A stretch of 64,000 nt of DNA from Saccharospirillum alexandrii (GTDB lineage: Bacteria; Pseudomonadota; Gammaproteobacteria; Pseudomonadales; Natronospirillaceae): assembly GCF_004000275.1 (NCBI RefSeq), contig NZ_RCIP01000001.1, positions 1,356,749-1,420,748 of the forward strand. Reading direction: 5' to 3'. The notes under the pieces were generated by a model that saw only the letters and a program-made list of their open reading frames with translations, ran no database searches and had not been told where the DNA came from. The position numbers were made by a program, and so were the translations under genes. This document shows positions 9,375-17,063 of this stretch, piece by piece (the first letter of the stretch is position 1; each line of letters starts with the position of its first letter).

Positions 9375-11050
9375 GCCCACTCCTTATAGGTTGGCAAAGA
9401 CACCAGTCGCGTCTCTACATACTCGGTCATATTGGCAAAGTTCGCAAAAAACTGGTGCAGCACGGTTCCAAATAGGTACAGATCAGAGCGCGAGCTGAAT
9501 CCGGATTCCTGCACCTCCAGTTGAATCGTCAGCCCCTGAAACAGAATCCCCTGGCGTATACGGTGCTCGACCCGGGTTGATACGCCTTCGATCGCGAGAA
9601 TGCGGTTCTGGTTTTCTATCTGGTCGCTCCAGTCGAAAAGGCTCAATAAGGTTTTCAGATGCTCGACATTACTGAGCTTCGACAGGTTCAGCGACATCAT
9701 CGAAATCAGTTGCCACTGGAAATCGTGCATTGACGGTGGCGTGAGCATTGTTGAAGGCCGGCTGATGTTGGTTACCTTCAAGTCTTTCGAGGCCTCATGG
9801 TGGAGACCATTGAGCTTGTGCAAGTCGAGATACTGGCGCGGGTAGTTTTCATTGCTGGCGAGCACATCAACTGACAGTACTTCTTCGGCCCCCGGTGTCA
9901 CTCCGGTAACAGATACGAAAGTACGCCGCCTTCCGGCGCCCGACTTTCGCGTATGAGTGGCGTAGGTGGGTTCATCCCGGTGCCGGTAACGTAATTCCTG
10001 AAGTGGCCGGAAATTCCGAACCTGACCGGTTCTCGGGTTACGACCGGATACCGATTGAATGCAGTAAATATTGGCGCAATCGCGAAAGCTGTGATCAACC
10101 TTGAGTGGGTAGTCGGGCACAAGGCCGGTCAGCCGTACCGGCTCAGCTTCGCTGGCAAACAGGTTTATAGCCGGAACTGAGTTCAGTGCGAAGGTGTCGC
10201 GCTGTACATGGTGACCTGCCGGCAAGGTGACAGGGGAGTCTATCAACACGGTCAGCAGTCGCCCTTCTGCTGGCCAGTCAGCACTGTTGAAACCACCCAG
10301 ATTGAGAAAGAGGTATTTTTCCCGGGCATTGAAATAGTCGTGAAGGATGCTGAAGGCCACATGGCCTTTACCGAACGAGGGCAACAGGCAGTCTTCAGGG
10401 TCCATCATACCAGGGGTCATGGCACTGTTGGACGGTACTGGCTGAGTATCCAGCGACAGTTGAACCCGGGTATCGGCATGCAGGCATACTTCATACAGTG
10501 CGTAGGCCAGTGCGCGATCGCAATGCAGGTGCAATGGCAGGTTGGTGAAATTCAGGTCAGCCCAGTCGAACACGCTTTGCTTGCGCAGGGTCAGTCGTAA
10601 TTGAGTGCCTCCACCTACCCGGTCGAGAACCGAGACGCTCTCTATTTCTATGGGCTGCACAGTCACCGGAGCGGTGGTGGTGTATTCGCAGGTTACCGAT
10701 TCCGGGCCAATATTTCGAGCAAACACCCGAGTCCCCCGGCCCAGTGTATGGGTTTGCTTGCATTGTGGTTCGGGCGTGACCTGCACCAGAGTATGGGAGG
10801 GAAAGGGGCGGCACAGCGACGGGTTCAACTGATCGAGCAGGTTCTCGCTCAGCTCCGGTACGCCATCGTCGATGCGCTCACGGATCTGTGCAGTCAGAAA
10901 CGCCATACCTTCCAGCAACCGTTCGACATAGGGGTCGCGGTCTTTTACGGCTTTCAGATTGAGCATGGCCGCCTGCTCCGGGTATGCTTCCGCAAACTCC
11001 TGGGCCGCATCCTGAAGCAAACGCATTTCTGCTTCGAAGTACTCTTTCAT
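9338..11050 (-). CDS. tssF: T6SS baseplate protein TssF
   Basis: TssF (ImpG/VasA family, DUF879) is the largest wedge component of the type VI baseplate. The 570-residue product opens with the typical YFEAEMRLLQDAAQEFAEAYPEQA helix (quoted as YFEAEMRLLQDAA), followed by DPYVERLLEGMAFLTAQIR, which is highly conserved in the family, and has the late VEVQESGFSSRSDLYLFG-type segment. The start is ATG with AGGA eight bases upstream. It is slightly shorter than many TssF proteins but shows no break. It lies 63 bp downstream of tssE and overlaps tssG. Confidence 0.96.
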   Translation of the reverse strand: MKEYFEAEMRLLQDAAQEFAEAYPEQAAMLNLKAVKDRDPYVERLLEGMAFLTAQIRERIDDGVPELSENLLDQLNPSLCRPFPSHTLVQVTPEPQCKQTHTLGRGTRVFARNIGPESVTCEYTTTAPVTVQPIEIESVSVLDRVGGGTQLRLTLRKQSVFDWADLNFTNLPLHLHCDRALAYALYEVCLHADTRVQLSLDTQPVPSNSAMTPGMMDPEDCLLPSFGKGHVAFSILHDYFNAREKYLFLNLGGFNSADWPAEGRLLTVLIDSPVTLPAGHHVQRDTFALNSVPAINLFASEAEPVRLTGLVPDYPLKVDHSFRDCANIYCIQSVSGRNPRTGQVRNFRPLQELRYRHRDEPTYATHTRKSGAGRRRTFVSVTGVTPGAEEVLSVDVLASNENYPRQYLDLHKLNGLHHEASKDLKVTNISRPSTMLTPPSMHDFQWQLISMMSLNLSKLSNVEHLKTLLSLFDWSDQIENQNRILAIEGVSTRVEHRIRQGILFQGLTIQLEVQESGFSSRSDLYLFGTVLHQFFANFANMTEYVETRLVSLPTYKEWAWKPTMGQRATL

Positions 11051-11113
11051 GACATCCTACTCATTTTCTGGCTTTCCTTGCGCTCTTAAGAACCACAACA
11101 TGCTGGCTATCAT

Positions 11114-11524
11114 TCAGCCGATGGCTTGCAGCACCTCGGCTTCTCCGGTGCTCTTGAAATAGGTTTTGAACCGCACCCGGTCACCACCCACGACCCAGCC
11201 GCTGATTTCCATTCTGACAACCGCAAACTGAATATCCCGTGGCAGCGGAGATACCTGAACCTGACGCAAACGGGGTTCGTATTTTTCAATGATACTTTTT
11301 ACTGAAACGGCCATGTCGGCTTCCGAATAGGGAAGATCCTGATAGAACAAATTCAGATCTGGCAATCCATAGTCGGGAAGATGACTGAGAACACCCTGGC
11401 GCGCATTCAATAAACGCACAAGATGGTCGTGAATGCTCGCCAGCCGCTCGTCTTTACCCGGGTACTCAGCCAAAGGCTGACCGTTCAGGTGTTTGCCGCG
11501 CAGTGTTTCATAGAGGGTGAACAT
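11114..11524 (-). CDS. tssE: T6SS baseplate protein TssE (gp25-like)
   Basis: TssE is the type VI counterpart of phage T4 gp25 and starts sheath polymerisation at the baseplate. The 136 residues include the gp25 core: LLNARQGVLSHLPDYGLPDL and, further on, VKSIIEKYEPRLRQVQV, which holds the EPRL motif typical of the family. It follows hcp after a 116-bp gap that contains a strong hairpin, so its mRNA level may differ from that of hcp. tssF follows after 63 bp. Confidence 0.95.
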   Translation of the reverse strand: MFTLYETLRGKHLNGQPLAEYPGKDERLASIHDHLVRLLNARQGVLSHLPDYGLPDLNLFYQDLPYSEADMAVSVKSIIEKYEPRLRQVQVSPLPRDIQFAVVRMEISGWVVGGDRVRFKTYFKSTGEAEVLQAIG

Positions 11525-11562
11525 TCAATACCACCTGACTGTTTCTTAAAACGGACAAAATC

Positions 11563-11583
11563 AGGGCATGCATGGCATGCCCT
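11563..11583 (-). terminator. Hairpin between hcp and tssE, possible attenuator
   Basis: A perfect 9-bp inverted repeat with a 3-base loop (AGGGCATGC / GCATGCCCT) lies 57 bases past the hcp stop codon and 38 bases before the tssE start. In the transcribed strand it is followed by GATTTTG, a weak U-tract. It could be a partial terminator or a 3'-end stabiliser that lets hcp mRNA accumulate above the downstream baseplate genes. Function is inferred. Confidence 0.5.
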
Positions 11584-11640
11584 GTTGCTAGTTCGCTGCC
11601 CGGCAACTAAATGCCAGGCAAAAGCATTGAGAGGTCGGTA

Positions 11641-12126
11641 TTACCGGCCTTCAACCCACGAATCAGAGAATTCGATGTTGCCATCGAGGTACGTCCAGGT
11701 GATTTTCTGGTAGCGAATCGCAACCTGTTCCAGGTGCGGGTAACGCTCTTTGTCCAGATCCTTGACGTTAGCCATGGTAGGGCTGACGGACGTCATTTTT
11801 ACGCCTTCCAGCGTATGACGGAAGTACTCAACTTCAGTACCGGTCTCGTCAATCTTGTACCAGCTCAGCGTCAGGCTTTGCAGGGTCTGACCGTTGCTGC
11901 ACGCTTTGTACAGGTAGGGAGTGGCCGCATCATAAGCCTTGGTAATAACAAAAGGCTCGTGCTTGCGCGTTCCAGTCAGCTCACCGGTGTCGTCATCCGT
12001 TGGGATACGCAACTGGTGATCGAAGGCCAGTACTTCAATGGATCCTTCACGACCAGAAACATTAACCGAACCCTGAATGTCGTTACCCTGATCGTCTTTC
12101 AGCCACATATAGGCAGGAATTGCCAT
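11641..12126 (-). CDS. hcp: T6SS tube protein Hcp (TssD)
   Basis: Hcp forms the hexameric rings of the inner tube and is secreted in bulk. The 161 residues are of family length, with MAIPAYMWLKDDQGNDIQGS at the start and the conserved HxPFxxTKxxDxxxP-like segment (KHEPFVITKAYDAATPYL). The start is ATG behind an ideal AAGGAG seven bases away, fitting high expression. A 320-bp untranslated stretch with two hairpins separates it from tssC, and a further hairpin follows it. Confidence 0.97.
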   Translation of the reverse strand: MAIPAYMWLKDDQGNDIQGSVNVSGREGSIEVLAFDHQLRIPTDDDTGELTGTRKHEPFVITKAYDAATPYLYKACSNGQTLQSLTLSWYKIDETGTEVEYFRHTLEGVKMTSVSPTMANVKDLDKERYPHLEQVAIRYQKITWTYLDGNIEFSDSWVEGR

Positions 12127-12446
12127 GCATAATCTCCTTTTAACTTAAAATCCTATCAATATAGGGATGTACGGACATTGCGCGACGCGCAACGATTCTC
12201 CCACACCGACGAAAGCCAGTGCCCGCTGCTGGAGAATTCAGGGGGACGGTGCCTAAACACCTTGCAGGCAAAAGCCTCCATCCCTGTGCTCTTTGAAAAC
12301 CATTCTTCAGAGCGGCCCCGGGGAATCAGTGAGCCGCTATCTGAAGAATGACAGCCGGGCAAGACAACCTTGTCTTGACTGGCCGTGCTTACTGGTTAAC
12401 ACGCTTCGAATTGTACCGGGTTCACTATTTCAACCCGTTAGGTTCA
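12127..12446 (-). other. Structured intergenic region between tssC and hcp
   Basis: This 320-bp stretch holds no convincing gene, although all other gaps within the operon are short. Two inverted repeats stand out. At 12301-12350, CATTCTTCAGA pairs with TCTGAAGAATG and an inner GCGGC pairs with GCCGC. At 12360-12377, CAAGACAA and TTGTCTTG are separated by two bases. Neither is followed by a long U-tract on the transcribed strand. The region may hold an hcp promoter, or RNA structures that process or stabilise hcp mRNA. A separate promoter for hcp would be consistent with the large amount of Hcp the system needs. Confidence 0.55.
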
Positions 12447-13967
12447 TCACAATTCAGGCATCTGCGACACCAGAGATAACCGAACATCGACACCTTCAAC
12501 CTGGAAGTGAGGTTGAACATACATGTTGACGGTGTAGTAACCCGGGTTATCGGCCGCTTCTTTAACCGTCACCATGCCATCTTTCAGCGGGTGAGTGGCT
12601 GCAAGTTCCGGTTCCGGATTGTTCATCTTGGTCACCATCTTCTGCAACCAGGCGTTCAATTCGTTCTCAAGGTCCTGACGGGACTTGAGTGAACCAATGC
12701 TCTCCCGCTGCAGCACCTTGAGATACTGGGCAATACGCGAAACCAGGAAGATGTAAGGCAAGCGGGAGTTGATCCGCGAGTTCGCCGTCGCCTCCGGTGT
12801 GTCGTACTCAACCGGTTTTTGGGTCGAGTTTGCCGAGAAAAAACAGGCGTAATCGCTGTTCTTGTAGTAGCTGAGTGGAATGAAACCATGGTCGGCAAAT
12901 TCCAGCTCTTTGGTTTCAGAAATCAGTACTTCGGTCGGAATCTTCGATTCAGTTCCGCGACCGGACTCATAGAAGTGGATGGGAAGCCCTTCCAGCTTGC
13001 CACCCGCCTCGGGGCCACGGATGTTGACAGTCCAGCCGTGCTTCTTGAAGCTGCGCACCATATTGGAAGCAAAGGCAAAGGCCGAGTTGCCCCAGCAGTA
13101 GCGGTCGTGCTGCTCACCCGAAACCCCTTCGTTGTAATTGAAGGTACGAACCGGGTTTTCTTCACCATATGGCAAGCGCAGCAGAAATCGGGGGAAAACC
13201 ATGCCCACGTAACGCGAGTCTTCGGTTTCCCGGAACCCTTTCCAGCGAATGTATTCCGCTCTGTCCATGTAGCTGGAAACATCCTGAATTTTAGGGATTT
13301 CCTCAACACTGTCTTTGCCGAAAAACTGGGGCCCAATGGCGCTGATGAACGGGCAATGCGCCGCGCTGGCCACTTTGGAAACCTCGGTCAGCAGTTCGAC
13401 ATCCGGTGCTGAACGGTCAAACTCGAAGTTGGCCACTACAGCTGAAATTGGCTCACCCCCGGGCGTATCGTATTCCTGGGTGTAGATGTGATTGAAGAAA
13501 CCAGACTGGGTTGTATCCGGTGCCTCTTCGAAATCTTCGCGCAGGGTTTCCTTGTCGCAATCGAGCAGCTCGATGCGCGTGTTGCTTTTAAAATCCGTTC
13601 TGTCTGTCAGGAACTTGAGGCCGCGCCAGGTTGATTCCACCTTTTGAAAGGTGGCGTGGTGCAGCACTTCATCGAGCTGACTGGAGATGGTTTCATCGAT
13701 TTTGGCGATGTACTGATCGAGCAGGTTCTTGTCAATGCGCTCAATCTGCTCGCCTGCTTCCAGTGCTATTTCAAAAAACACTTTGAGTGCGGCGGTAATG
13801 CGCTGATTCGAGGCAACGTCGGCCATGCCTTTCGAATCCTGAAACAGATTGATGTCAATCGGCTGGTCGACGGGTTTCATGTCAACCAGACTGCAAAGCC
13901 GGCTGTAGATGCTGCCGTCTTCCTGAACCGTTTCTGCGGTTTGAGTGGTGCTGTCCTGTACAGTCAT
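12447..13967 (-). CDS. tssC: T6SS sheath large subunit TssC (VipB)
   Basis: TssC pairs with TssB to build the contractile sheath. The 506 residues match the family, with the ESTWRGLKFLTDRTDF motif (about residue 105), the FDRSAPDVELLTEVSKVASAAHCPF region (FDRSAPDVELL quoted) and the C-terminal DVRLSLVSQMPEL ending. The C-terminal strand is the part that interlocks neighbouring sheath subunits. AAGGAG precedes the ATG. It lies 10 bases after tssB, so the two partners are made together. Confidence 0.97.
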   Translation of the reverse strand: MTVQDSTTQTAETVQEDGSIYSRLCSLVDMKPVDQPIDINLFQDSKGMADVASNQRITAALKVFFEIALEAGEQIERIDKNLLDQYIAKIDETISSQLDEVLHHATFQKVESTWRGLKFLTDRTDFKSNTRIELLDCDKETLREDFEEAPDTTQSGFFNHIYTQEYDTPGGEPISAVVANFEFDRSAPDVELLTEVSKVASAAHCPFISAIGPQFFGKDSVEEIPKIQDVSSYMDRAEYIRWKGFRETEDSRYVGMVFPRFLLRLPYGEENPVRTFNYNEGVSGEQHDRYCWGNSAFAFASNMVRSFKKHGWTVNIRGPEAGGKLEGLPIHFYESGRGTESKIPTEVLISETKELEFADHGFIPLSYYKNSDYACFFSANSTQKPVEYDTPEATANSRINSRLPYIFLVSRIAQYLKVLQRESIGSLKSRQDLENELNAWLQKMVTKMNNPEPELAATHPLKDGMVTVKEAADNPGYYTVNMYVQPHFQVEGVDVRLSLVSQMPEL

Positions 13968-13977
13968 GTGCTACTCC

Positions 13978-14508
13978 TTATTCCTTGGCGTCATCCGCGT
14001 CAGCGGTATCAGCCTGTTGCTCGGCAATCAGGGACTTCAATTCATCTTTCAGGGAAGTCAAATCCGGCTGTGAATTCAGAATGCGCTCCACTTCCTTGCG
14101 GAAGGAGCTGTTGTCGAGCAAGTTCGACTTGAGGTCTTTAAGCAGATTGCGCATCGACATCAACTGGCTTAACTCGGGAATTTCAGAGGCAACCGTTTCC
14201 GGGTGGAACGACTTGAACGACTTGGCGGTAAGGGATACATTGATTTCACTGCCGTCGTCCTTGATGCGGTTGGGCACCGAGTAGTTCATCTCCGGCGCCA
14301 GATCAGACATCACTTGCTCCAGATTGGACGAAGTGATGTTGACGCGCTCACGCTCGCTCACATCGCCTTCACCCTTGCCATTACTGAAGTCGCCCATTAC
14401 CAGCAGCTTCATTGGCAGTTCTTTCTTGACACTGGCGCCTCCAGTCTCGAGATCCAGCGCTATATTGACCCGCGCACGGGGTACTTCATTTTGAAAACTA
14501 TCAGCCAT
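13978..14508 (-). CDS. tssB: T6SS sheath small subunit TssB (VipA)
   Basis: TssB is the small sheath protein that forms a heterodimer with TssC. The 176-residue product has the family opening (SFQNEVPRARVNIALDLETGG), the LPMKLLVMGDFS strand, and the MSDLAPEMNYSVPNRI segment. The C-terminal tail is charged and rich in Glu, Asp and Ala. ATG is preceded by AAGGAG. tssA lies upstream across a 69-bp gap and tssC 10 bp downstream. Confidence 0.97.
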   Translation of the reverse strand: MADSFQNEVPRARVNIALDLETGGASVKKELPMKLLVMGDFSNGKGEGDVSERERVNITSSNLEQVMSDLAPEMNYSVPNRIKDDGSEINVSLTAKSFKSFHPETVASEIPELSQLMSMRNLLKDLKSNLLDNSSFRKEVERILNSQPDLTSLKDELKSLIAEQQADTADADDAKE

Positions 14509-14577
14509 GCTGTGTACTCCTTAGTCGTGAGGCGGGTCGGTCCCTTACCTCCTTGTTGAACATCCAATGGGTCTTCG

Positions 14578-16095
14578 TTAGAACCACTCTGCCGCCTGTG
14601 CCAGATCAGTGGCGCACATTCTGGCGTACAGTCTGTCGAGGGTGTCGTTCAGTTCTGCCTGCCGCTCACCCCCGGCGCTGGCAAGCAAGTCTTTGGTCAC
14701 CAGCCAGGCCTGACGCCAGATGGCCATGGCCAAATCTGGCATCAGCTTCGCCAATTGAAAGTTGTCGACGGCTTCAACCAGTGTGTCGAGCTGCGAACTG
14801 GCCAGAGCTGGTTCGGCAGATTCATGACAAAGCTGTGCCTGGGCAAGGCGAATGCGCAAGCTAACAAGGTTCTCCCCCGTCAGTTGGGATCTGAGCCAGG
14901 CGAGCGCCGTAGCCAGTGAGCCTTCATCACGCTGTTTTCGCGCCTCGGCAAGAAAGTCCACATCTGACGAGCCGCCCTGGCTATTCGAGCTTGCCGCTGT
15001 GATCTGTTCGATCCAGGCCAACGCCGCGCCCCCGGCAAAGGGCTCGCCATTGTCGTAGCTCAGTTGTCGGAGCTTGGGCAAGCGCTCCATCAATTCGCGA
15101 ACCTGAAACTCAATCACCGAGCGAGCACTGCGAAACCCGGCTTTTTGCGCAGCCAGCGCCGACAAGCGCTGCAGTTCCATGCAAAACAGGCCGCCAGGCT
15201 CCAGAAAGGCATCTTCTGCCGATTCAAATGCCATGGCCCAGTTCTCACTATCAATGGCGTGGTTAACCTTGTTCAAGCTGGCCTCACGCGGTGGCGGAAT
15301 GCGGGTTTTACCGTTCTCGTTGGGTGGCAATGACAAGTCGGCCCATTTCACACTGCGCGCAAACGCGGCCCGGCTGCCATGTTTGGATTTTTCCCTGAAA
15401 TAGCCCAGCACCTGCTTTTGAAGTTGCAACAGCTGAGCTTCCGATTGAACCGGCCCGGCAGTATCGGGTGATGGCATTTCATTGGACGGTTGAATGGCCC
15501 CTGCCGACCCGGAACTCGCGCCTGTTGCTGGCTCGGTAGTGTCTGATACCGCAGGCTTTGGTTGATTCTTACGCAACCAGTCGAACAGGTCGGGCCATCC
15601 GAACCCCTCGATGCCTGCCTCACTGGCCGCCGTGGCAAAAAATTCCCAGCTCTCTTTAGCCTCGACGAACAACGCCTCAGATGCCTTGCTGTCGTGCTTT
15701 TGTACAAAATGAAGAATACGAGGCTGCTGTAACCAGCCTATGGCAGATAGCCGTGCTTTCGGCTTTTGCGGGGTGCATTGTTCAGCATCCATCGCCAGCA
15801 ACCCGGTTAACAGACGCACACCCCATACCAAGCCTTCCAGGCCATACACCCGACCGGCACCCAATATGAAATAAGAGGCAACACGCAGATCTTTGGCTTC
15901 CCGGCTGAGAATGTCGGTCGCAAGCGTCAGGATGCGTTCGTAATCAACATCCTGTTTCTTTTCAACTTCGGCCTTGAGCGAACTGAACCGTTCGCCATAG
16001 CGCGGGTCTGAACCCGCAGCGTCAGCCGGTAACGGAGCCAGGCATTGGGTGAGCCAGGCATCCCAACTTTTCAGTCCTGAAATTGCTATTGTCAT
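14578..16095 (-). CDS. tssA: T6SS assembly protein TssA
   Basis: TssA primes assembly of the baseplate, tube and sheath. The 505-residue product carries the ImpA N-terminal domain (about residues 10-130; YFILGAGRVYGLEGLVWGVRLL region), a variable Ser/Pro-rich linker (about 210-260), and a C-terminal helical domain ending at ATDLAQAAEWF. The frame is open for another 67 codons upstream, but the ATG at 16095 is the first residue that fits the family and overlaps the tagF stop as ATGA, which implies coupling. Its long C-terminal part resembles the TssA class that forms rings at the baseplate or sheath end; the class call is an inference. Confidence 0.92.
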   Translation of the reverse strand: MTIAISGLKSWDAWLTQCLAPLPADAAGSDPRYGERFSSLKAEVEKKQDVDYERILTLATDILSREAKDLRVASYFILGAGRVYGLEGLVWGVRLLTGLLAMDAEQCTPQKPKARLSAIGWLQQPRILHFVQKHDSKASEALFVEAKESWEFFATAASEAGIEGFGWPDLFDWLRKNQPKPAVSDTTEPATGASSGSAGAIQPSNEMPSPDTAGPVQSEAQLLQLQKQVLGYFREKSKHGSRAAFARSVKWADLSLPPNENGKTRIPPPREASLNKVNHAIDSENWAMAFESAEDAFLEPGGLFCMELQRLSALAAQKAGFRSARSVIEFQVRELMERLPKLRQLSYDNGEPFAGGAALAWIEQITAASSNSQGGSSDVDFLAEARKQRDEGSLATALAWLRSQLTGENLVSLRIRLAQAQLCHESAEPALASSQLDTLVEAVDNFQLAKLMPDLAMAIWRQAWLVTKDLLASAGGERQAELNDTLDRLYARMCATDLAQAAEWF

Positions 16096-17063
16096 TCCAT
16101 CTGACTCCACCGTATTGCCACATCCAACAAACGTACATCGGGTTGGCCAATCAATTGCTCGGCCCAGTGCCGATGCAGTTGCCCGGTTGTCGACCAATCC
16201 GAACCCGGCGCTGGTTTTATAGCCTGTTGCCAGTGTGAGCCTGCCAGCGGGCGGGCCAGTATCCACATTTTCCCGCCGGCGGGGTTCAGAGACCACAACA
16301 CATCAGGCCGCCATAAACTGTCGCTACCCACGGGCGTGAGCACGTGTAACCAGAACACCAGGCTGACCGGGGCCATATCTTTCGGGCCCAACGGCAACTC
16401 CAGATCCGTCATCGGCCGGTGCCGCCGGCTGCGATAGTTGTCTATCAAGTCTCTGCAACCAGCCAGCAGGCGTATTTGCAGCACCGGGTCACCACCGACC
16501 AGGTGACTGAGCCAGCGTTGCAAACTGATTTCCGACAAGTACGCCAACGATGCCTTCATCAACTGTTTTCCGGCCGCCATGTCGGCACCGGCTGAAGCAT
16601 TTCTGAACCGGTCGAAGACACTCAGGTCTGGCAGTTGATCCGGCCAGGCGAGGTCCGCATTGGTCTTGCCAAATTGCATCCAGCTGCCAAAAAATAACGG
16701 CGCCGGCTTGAAGTACAATTCAGTATCCGACCACCGGCTAAAATACATAAACGGATAACGCCGGCCGTGGCTGTCCTCGCTGGGAAACACATAACCACTC
16801 ATGCCCTGGCGGTCATGCCCTCCCACCTGCAAAAAGCCAACTCCGGTGCTGTTTTCAGTTTGAAGGGCGGTGGCGTCTCCTGCGTGCTGTGCGGCCTGCA
16901 ACGACAACCACTCTTTCAAACTGGCATCGAGCGTCTGAACTTCTCTTGAGCCTGATGCCGAATGCACGTAGTCCGCCCGGTCTGGCAACTTACCCAGAAA
17001 ACCCAGCGTCACCGGATCCGGACGGACGGCTTCCACTGGCTTTTCTGGCTTGAACCCAAACAT
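16092..17063 (-). CDS. tagF: T6SS-associated protein TagF (ImpM family)
   Basis: TagF represses type VI assembly post-translationally in systems where it has been studied. The 323 residues start with the diagnostic PVTLGFLGKLPDRADYVHSA segment: these proteins have GxxGKxPxxGDFv near the N-terminus. The late SLWRPDVLWSLNPAGGKMWI stretch also fits ImpM. Its start overlaps the tssM stop by one base and its stop overlaps the tssA start. TagF normally acts with or against a PpkA kinase / PppA phosphatase pathway, but no such genes are visible in this window. Confidence 0.88.
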   Translation of the reverse strand: MFGFKPEKPVEAVRPDPVTLGFLGKLPDRADYVHSASGSREVQTLDASLKEWLSLQAAQHAGDATALQTENSTGVGFLQVGGHDRQGMSGYVFPSEDSHGRRYPFMYFSRWSDTELYFKPAPLFFGSWMQFGKTNADLAWPDQLPDLSVFDRFRNASAGADMAAGKQLMKASLAYLSEISLQRWLSHLVGGDPVLQIRLLAGCRDLIDNYRSRRHRPMTDLELPLGPKDMAPVSLVFWLHVLTPVGSDSLWRPDVLWSLNPAGGKMWILARPLAGSHWQQAIKPAPGSDWSTTGQLHRHWAEQLIGQPDVRLLDVAIRWSQME

